Assembly: GCA_964423645.1 (NCBI GenBank)
Contig: CAYRFE010000035.1
Coordinates: forward strand, 1-31,407
Origin: CAYRFE01 sp964423645 [NCBI: uncultured bacterium]
Lineage (GTDB): Bacteria > Macinerneyibacteriota > Macinerneyibacteria > Macinerneyibacteriales
Direction: 5' to 3'
Length of the DNA stretch: 31,407 nt
Shown: positions 27,601 to 31,407 of the stretch, in pieces
Position numbering within the stretch: the first letter of the stretch is position 1
Layout of the letters: each line of letters opens with the position of its first letter
Notes under the pieces: generated by a model
The model's input: only the letters and a program-made list of their open reading frames with translations
Database searches by the model: none
Told to the model about the DNA's origin: nothing
Position numbers and translations under genes: made by a program

Positions 27601-28915
27601 CTAAATAATTTTGAAAATCAACCACACCCTCGTTGCGCAATTGTTGCAAGTACACACTCACTGCCGAAAAATCTTCTTCCCACAACGAGATCGGCGAATT
27701 ATCAAATGCTTCATGATATTTTTCTTCACTTGTACGAATCAACTGCTCGGCGATCACCTGTTCGCTGATATCTCGTACAATCGCAAAAAACACATCGCGT
27801 TGTTCAAACCGTGTCTTTTGCAAACTAACTGATACCGGGTACCGAGATCCGTCTTTTCTCTGAAAATAATGACGAAAATCATGCCTTTTTTCAGTATTTT
27901 GCATAAGCGCATCAGTGTAGTCATGAAATTCCTTCATCTCCATCTCAGATGCAATATCTAACAGTGTCATTTTTTCCATCTCGTCCCGAGTATACCCGTT
28001 ATTCTTTCGAGCCGATTCATTACTGAACACTATTTTCAGCGTCTTTATATCAAAAATATAATTTTCATCGGATGATTCATCAAGTATTTTTCCAAGTGCG
28101 GCATTTTTCTCTTCATAATATAATCGTTCACTGACATCACGAGCGATCGATACGATATAATCACTCTCTTGAAATCGAACCTTGTGTGAACTGATCTCTA
28201 CGGGAATTTCACGGCCGAGTTTACTGACATGCACCATGGAAAAGGTTGCATGTCCCTTGTTCACAATCTGTGTAACCGCACGAGCTCGTTCTTCAACCAT
28301 CTTGCCTGCATCAATATCAGACGGTGAAAGTTTTAATAATTCTTCGCGTGTATATTCAAGACGTCTGCACGCGGCATCGTTGACATCCACAAACCCGCCG
28401 ATCGTACCGTCCTTATGCAAGGTATGAATAAACACCGCATCGCTTATATCATTGAACAAATCATAAAAACGTTGCTCTCCTTCACGCGCTTCTTCTTCCG
28501 CCTTTTTTTGTTCAGTCAGATCCTTACAAATACTGACCACATTCCCGTCCGGTAAACGAGAATAACAATACTCAAGCCATTGCTTTCCGCCGTCTTTCTT
28601 TATTCGAATGAACGGGACACATTCCGGTTCTCCCGTCGCATAGACACGTTGTACAACTCTCAGCAGATCATTTTTCCCCAGTTGTGAATATCTTTCTGAC
28701 AGCGGAAGTGCAAACAATACGTCACGTGCAAGACCCGAGATCTCCAATCCGGTCGGATTGATATCAACGAGCATAAAATCATTACCCTCATCAATTGCCT
28801 TAAAGATCGCAATGCCGACATTCACGCTATGAAATAATAGTGAGAACGCATCTTCGATATTGTACATGGATTTTTTTTTATTATTGCCGTTTTTTTCAAC
28901 GCGTTTATGTGCCAC
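24689..28915 (-). CDS. Nine-PAS, one-GAF sensor protein without an output domain
   Basis: The start is GTG 28915, with GGGGAGG 4-5 bases upstream; an internal ATG at 28867 lacks a ribosome site. The 1408 residues hold five PAS domains (about 22-660; PAS4 is longer and diverged), a GAF (about 670-830) and four more PAS (about 840-1344), most closing with a DITERK-type motif. The C terminus is a helix with GREYKMIELKREIN (about 1366-1379) and a short acidic end. No kinase, receiver, cyclase or methyltransferase domain is present, and no remnant of one lies before the next gene. It is soluble. A run of nine A residues at 28879-28871 encodes Lys-rich codons near the start and could allow slippage. 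Signals may be passed by assembly with the kinases of the operon, which is inference. Confidence 0.88.
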   Translation of the reverse strand: MAHKRVEKNGNNKKKSMYNIEDAFSLLFHSVNVGIAIFKAIDEGNDFMLVDINPTGLEISGLARDVLFALPLSERYSQLGKNDLLRVVQRVYATGEPECVPFIRIKKDGGKQWLEYCYSRLPDGNVVSICKDLTEQKKAEEEAREGEQRFYDLFNDISDAVFIHTLHKDGTIGGFVDVNDAACRRLEYTREELLKLSPSDIDAGKMVEERARAVTQIVNKGHATFSMVHVSKLGREIPVEISSHKVRFQESDYIVSIARDVSERLYYEEKNAALGKILDESSDENYIFDIKTLKIVFSNESARKNNGYTRDEMEKMTLLDIASEMEMKEFHDYTDALMQNTEKRHDFRHYFQRKDGSRYPVSVSLQKTRFEQRDVFFAIVRDISEQVIAEQLIRTSEEKYHEAFDNSPISLWEEDFSAVSVYLQQLRNEGVVDFQNYLVTNSKIVFKIVEMIKILDVNTASVALHKASSKQELIQGLDRTLTNESLEIFKEELIALWEGKCGFKKEGVVQTLTGERLDVIVKWNVVPGYEKNYERVMVSLTDITERKHAEMLLRESEKKFRELLDFAPDAFLLGDAHGEILHANNKALSLTGYAYEELVSNNISMLYSDTERQRVPLRYDLLNEGKTITTERILLKKDGLEIWVEMNSKQMPDGTYQSFIRDISERKKFEYELRTNEERLDSLVRILQNESGTTQEFLDYALNEVIAITESLIGYIYFYDEKTQQFELNSWSKEVMYECMITNPQTIYMLEKTGVWGDAVRTRAPVIINDFTMPNPHKKGYPEGHVHLSKFLTVPVFHMGKIVAVVGVANKKTDYTQTDVLQLTLLMEAVWKTVEQRRAEEALIRSEIRYKTVSRISSDFAYSCIHNDKGIYLVDWISDEFYRLTGYSVEELREHGCWLFTVDEDDFDEVFTVIHSLRHGESDTREFTLHAKDGRPIEVVNYVECVHDATSHDGMRLYGAVKDLTEKKASDRQAHELSLRHEAILKSVPDIIMEVDKNKKYTWANEAGIEFFGDYVVGKDASYYFVGEQDTYQTVSRLFNGDSSLFYVESWQRRKDGQKRLLAWWCNALKNENGEVVGAISTARDITERTQMEIELLESTERFKALHNASFGGIAIHDKGIILECNQGLADMTGYSVAELTGGMDGLTLVAPDYREMVMNKIVTGYEKPYEAVGLRKNGERFPMRLEARNIPYKGKNVRTVEFRDLTESKQAEEFLRKSEERYRSLMRNLEVGIVVHAPDTSIIMSNIRASELLGLTDDQLKGKAAVDPAWKFVNDDNGPLAVEEYPVTRIVNLKKQIKDQVLGIRQPGNNEIVWVIVNGFPVMDTSGNISEIVISFIDITERKHNEYALKKKAEELEHFNKLMVGREYKMIELKREINELYEKAGLPPPYNLSFAPQEDLLKEDGDE

Positions 28916-28989
28916 GTTTCCTCCCCGTGTGATGCAACAACACGGTACAATACTACCACACTATAGGGGTTTTTTCCACCCAAAAGACA

Positions 28990-30078
<1,089 letters not shown>

Positions 30079-30576
30079 TTATGCGACACTGTCATTTTCT
30101 CTGAGTTTCTTTACAAACACATCCCCCGTGGTCGTATCGAACACGATCTTTCTTCCTCTGATCCCGCCGACATCTGATGATAATACGGTTACGTTATACA
30201 TGGTCATTACTTGGCGAACCGTTTCAATATTCTTTTTTCCCACGGTCTTTTCCGAACGAAACGACCCTTCGAACATATCCGCACCACCGAAATATTTAAT
30301 TTCCAATTCATGAGGAAATATTCCTGCGTCACGAAAACGTGCCATCATGACTTCAGTCACCGTATCAACATAGTTGTACGGATTATAGTGAACATTCTTT
30401 GGTGAACAACTGCTTTCCGGAAGCATTGCGTGACACATTGCAAAACATTTGGTTTCTCGATGATACATTGTGATCGCGATACATGAACCCAACACAGTAT
30501 GCACACGCATTGACGTTTCTCCGAAGATCATCTCACCCTGTCGAATGTGAATTTCCGTGTCGTTCAAATACATCAT
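30079..30576 (-). CDS. cheD: Chemoreceptor glutamine deamidase
   Basis: This protein of about 165 residues starts at ATG 30576, the best placed after GAGG; the frame also has upstream GTG codons. CheD hallmarks are TVLGSC with catalytic C32 and H49 in MCHAMLP, spaced 17 residues as in characterised CheD, and later KYFGGADMF and GKKNIE segments. CheD deamidates receptor glutamines and in some bacteria binds CheC. It heads the gene cluster and is followed 12 bp later by cheB. A candidate sigma54 promoter lies immediately upstream. Confidence 0.96.
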   Translation of the reverse strand: MMYLNDTEIHIRQGEMIFGETSMRVHTVLGSCIAITMYHRETKCFAMCHAMLPESSCSPKNVHYNPYNYVDTVTEVMMARFRDAGIFPHELEIKYFGGADMFEGSFRSEKTVGKKNIETVRQVMTMYNVTVLSSDVGGIRGRKIVFDTTTGDVFVKKLRENDSVA

Positions 30577-30599
30577 CACTACCACCTCAATAAATATTT

Positions 30600-30616
30600 A
30601 AGCACTTTATATGCCA
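30600..30616 (-). promoter_or_regulatory. Possible sigma54 promoter of cheD and the operon
   Basis: The minus strand reads TGGCATATAAAGTGCTT, with GG-N10-GC and 9 of 12 matches to TGGCACGnnnnTTGCW. The predicted start near 30590 gives a very short leader containing GAGG and then ATG 30576. The operon encodes its own sigma54 activator. An octamer TTGACACA at 30741-30748 lies about 150 bp upstream. Confidence 0.42.
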
Positions 30617-30936
30617 TTGAAAACGTAAGTCATATAAGCCACAATCATAGCTACAAAGGGATTTTTGAGAATAATAATATGAATTTAGCACAGCACCGCA
30701 CAGAAAGAACATAAATTATCACACATCGTGTAAAGAAAGATTGACACACATTCATACTACCGACGAGCGGTTTGCGGCATAAAAAACACGATGGAGGCTA
30801 TTTTGAGGGTCACGACCAACGTGTCCGTAGCTACATATGTTGGCGGGAGATCACCTCTCCTTTACAGAAGCGTAAGATATACTTGTATAGAACAAGATGC
30901 GTTTAAAACATGTCTTTTAACGAATGTGAACGATGT
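30617..30936. other. Non-coding region upstream of cheD
   Basis: No supported gene was found here. It contains the TTGACACA octamer at 30741-30748, a weak extended -10-like TGTGATAAT on the minus strand near 30720, and a small GGAGA/TCTCC stem near 30847-30861. A 51-codon plus-strand frame from 30791 lacks a ribosome site and any recognisable domain. Confidence 0.5.
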
Positions 30937-30974
30937 TTTGTGGTAAGACAAAAAGTAAGGCAGGAGTTTATAAA
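30937..30974. repeat. Partial copy of the terminal palindromic repeat
   Basis: It matches bases 23-60 at about 34 of 38 positions, including AAGACAAAAAGTAAGGCA. Only the right half of the palindrome is present. A diverged copy of the 1221-1251 repeat follows directly (about 30971-31003). Confidence 0.75.
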
Positions 30975-31022
30975 TTGTGCCATCCCCAAACCCCTTCCCG
31001 TGACAAAGCGAGGAGTTGTCTA

Positions 31023-31127
31023 TGTCATTTCGAACTTTTAGGTGAGAAATCTCAGTTCGAGTTCATGCTCTATCTGATACTATTTAACTGAGATTTCTCC
31101 TCACCGGTAGGTTTCGTCGAAATGACA
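31023..31127. repeat. MITE-like long inverted repeat
   Basis: TGTCATTTCGA (31023-31033) pairs with TCGAAATGACA (31117-31127). GAGAAATCTCAGTT (31044-31057) pairs with AACTGAGATTTCTC (31086-31099). The inner loop is under 30 bases and no open frame is present. The form resembles non-autonomous palindromic elements dispersed in some bacterial genomes. Confidence 0.8.
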
Positions 31128-31153
31128 AGCCGCGTGTCCGTTGTAATTATCGT

Positions 31154-31179
31154 AGGTGCAGACCTATGTGTCTGCACCC
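31154..31179. repeat. Hairpin repeat
   Basis: GGTGCAGAC (31155-31163) pairs perfectly with GTCTGCACC (31170-31178) around a 6-base loop. No T-run follows, so it is not a terminator; it is probably a REP-type unit. Confidence 0.7.
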
Positions 31180-31204
31180 TAAGGAAAAAATATAATTTAG
31201 CTCC

Positions 31205-31251
31205 CCCTCGCGGTTACGCGTTTCCCCCTCTTTGCAAAAAAGAGGGGGAAA
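31205..31251. repeat. Direct repeat copy plus 13-bp hairpin
   Basis: CCCTCGCGGTTACG (31205-31218) is an exact copy of 119-132. Directly after it, TTTCCCCCTCTTT (31221-31233) pairs with AAAGAGGGGGAAA (31239-31251) over a 5-base loop. Confidence 0.7.
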
Positions 31252-31290
31252 TAAAACGGCCTTAAAAAATCAGCGTGTAGCAATTCAAGG

Positions 31291-31407
31291 ACTTTTTCGT
31301 TAAAAACAAATACTGTCTGAGCGAAGCGAGTTTATTTGTTTTAGAAAAAGTGCGCAGAATTGTAGATGATTTTTTACAGCCTTGACTTTTTTGTTACTTT
31401 TTGTGGC
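31291..31407. repeat. Composite palindromic repeat with right terminal copy
   Basis: ACTTTTTC (31291-31298) and AAAACAAATA (31303-31312) pair with TATTTGTTTT (31333-31342) and GAAAAAGT (31344-31351). The loop contains GCGAAGC, a sequence known to form a very stable mini-hairpin in DNA. The element runs on into bases 31378-31407, identical to bases 1-30, where the sequence ends. Confidence 0.75.

Noticed and set aside
22612-28915. The two kinase-less PAS proteins as frameshifted kinases
   Set aside because: Each ends in a similar complete tail, the next start follows 1 or 10 bp later, and no HisKA or HATPase remnant is found in any frame between them.
28916-28989. Promoter or terminator between cheB and the nine-PAS gene
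   Set aside because: GGGTGG and CCCC around an A-run could form only a weak stem without a T-run, and no -35/-10 or GG-N10-GC pair was found.
30791-30946. Plus-strand frame of about 51 codons upstream of cheD
   Set aside because: No ribosome site, no recognisable domain, opposite strand to all other genes, and it runs into a repeat copy.

Overview
The window is about 31.4 kb, AT-leaning, with 17 protein-coding genes, all on the minus strand. It reads from the chemotaxis genes cheD-cheB near the right end (about 30.6 kb) down to a DUF4384 protein near the left end. Signal peptides, a lipoprotein-type binding protein and inner-membrane sensor kinases point to a diderm (Gram-negative) bacterium. 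The mix (CheD/CheB, PAS-rich kinases, NtrC-type activator, B12 methyltransferase-like proteins, many palindromic intergenic repeats) would suit a spirochaete, a deltaproteobacterial lineage or an uncultured candidate phylum. I cannot assign a taxon. No rRNA, tRNA, CRISPR, transposase or replication gene was recognised.

Layout in transcription order. (1) 30.6-29.0 kb: CheD and CheB. (2) 28.9-22.6 kb: two PAS sensors without any kinase domain, a 1408-residue protein with nine PAS and one GAF, and a membrane protein made of a periplasmic binding-protein-like domain, PAS, one membrane helix and PAS. (3) 22.6-20.3 kb: a corrinoid (B12)-binding protein, a MtaA/UroD-like methyltransferase homologue and a DUF1638 protein. 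(4) 20.3-11.7 kb: a kinase with eight PAS domains, an NMT1/SsuA-like binding lipoprotein, a membrane kinase and an Rcp1-like receiver. (5) 11.7-3.3 kb: a hybrid kinase, a CheY-like receiver, an NtrB-like kinase and an NtrC-like sigma54 activator. (6) A separate REC-PAS kinase (3.1-1.5 kb) and a secreted DUF4384 protein (1.1-0.2 kb).

Genes from 28.9 to 3.3 kb are packed with gaps of at most about 50 bp, and six junctions are 4-base ATGA overlaps. This suggests one long, translationally coupled operon. It holds about 28 PAS and 5 GAF domains, five histidine kinases (two with N-terminal receivers; the separate kinase of part 6 has one as well), and a single recognisable DNA-binding output, the NtrC-like regulator. 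Its upstream neighbour, the NtrB-like kinase, is its likely partner. Sigma54-like motifs (GG-N10-GC with 9/12 consensus matches) precede cheD, the separate kinase and the DUF4384 gene. The last also has a better sigma70 promoter.

The most unusual point is the B12 cassette inside a signalling operon. The MtaA-like protein lacks both Cys zinc ligands of the catalytic family. The corrinoid protein keeps the DxHxxG cobalamin motif and a Trp where light-sensing CarH-type B12 domains have one. This suggests, as inference only, a B12 methyltransferase module recruited to sensing, flanked on both sides by periplasmic binding-protein sensors.

Both flanks (1-179, 1089-1474, 30577-31407) are non-coding and crowded with palindromic repeats. 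The first 30 bases are repeated exactly as the last 30 bases, so the contig is either circular or bounded by copies of a dispersed repeat.
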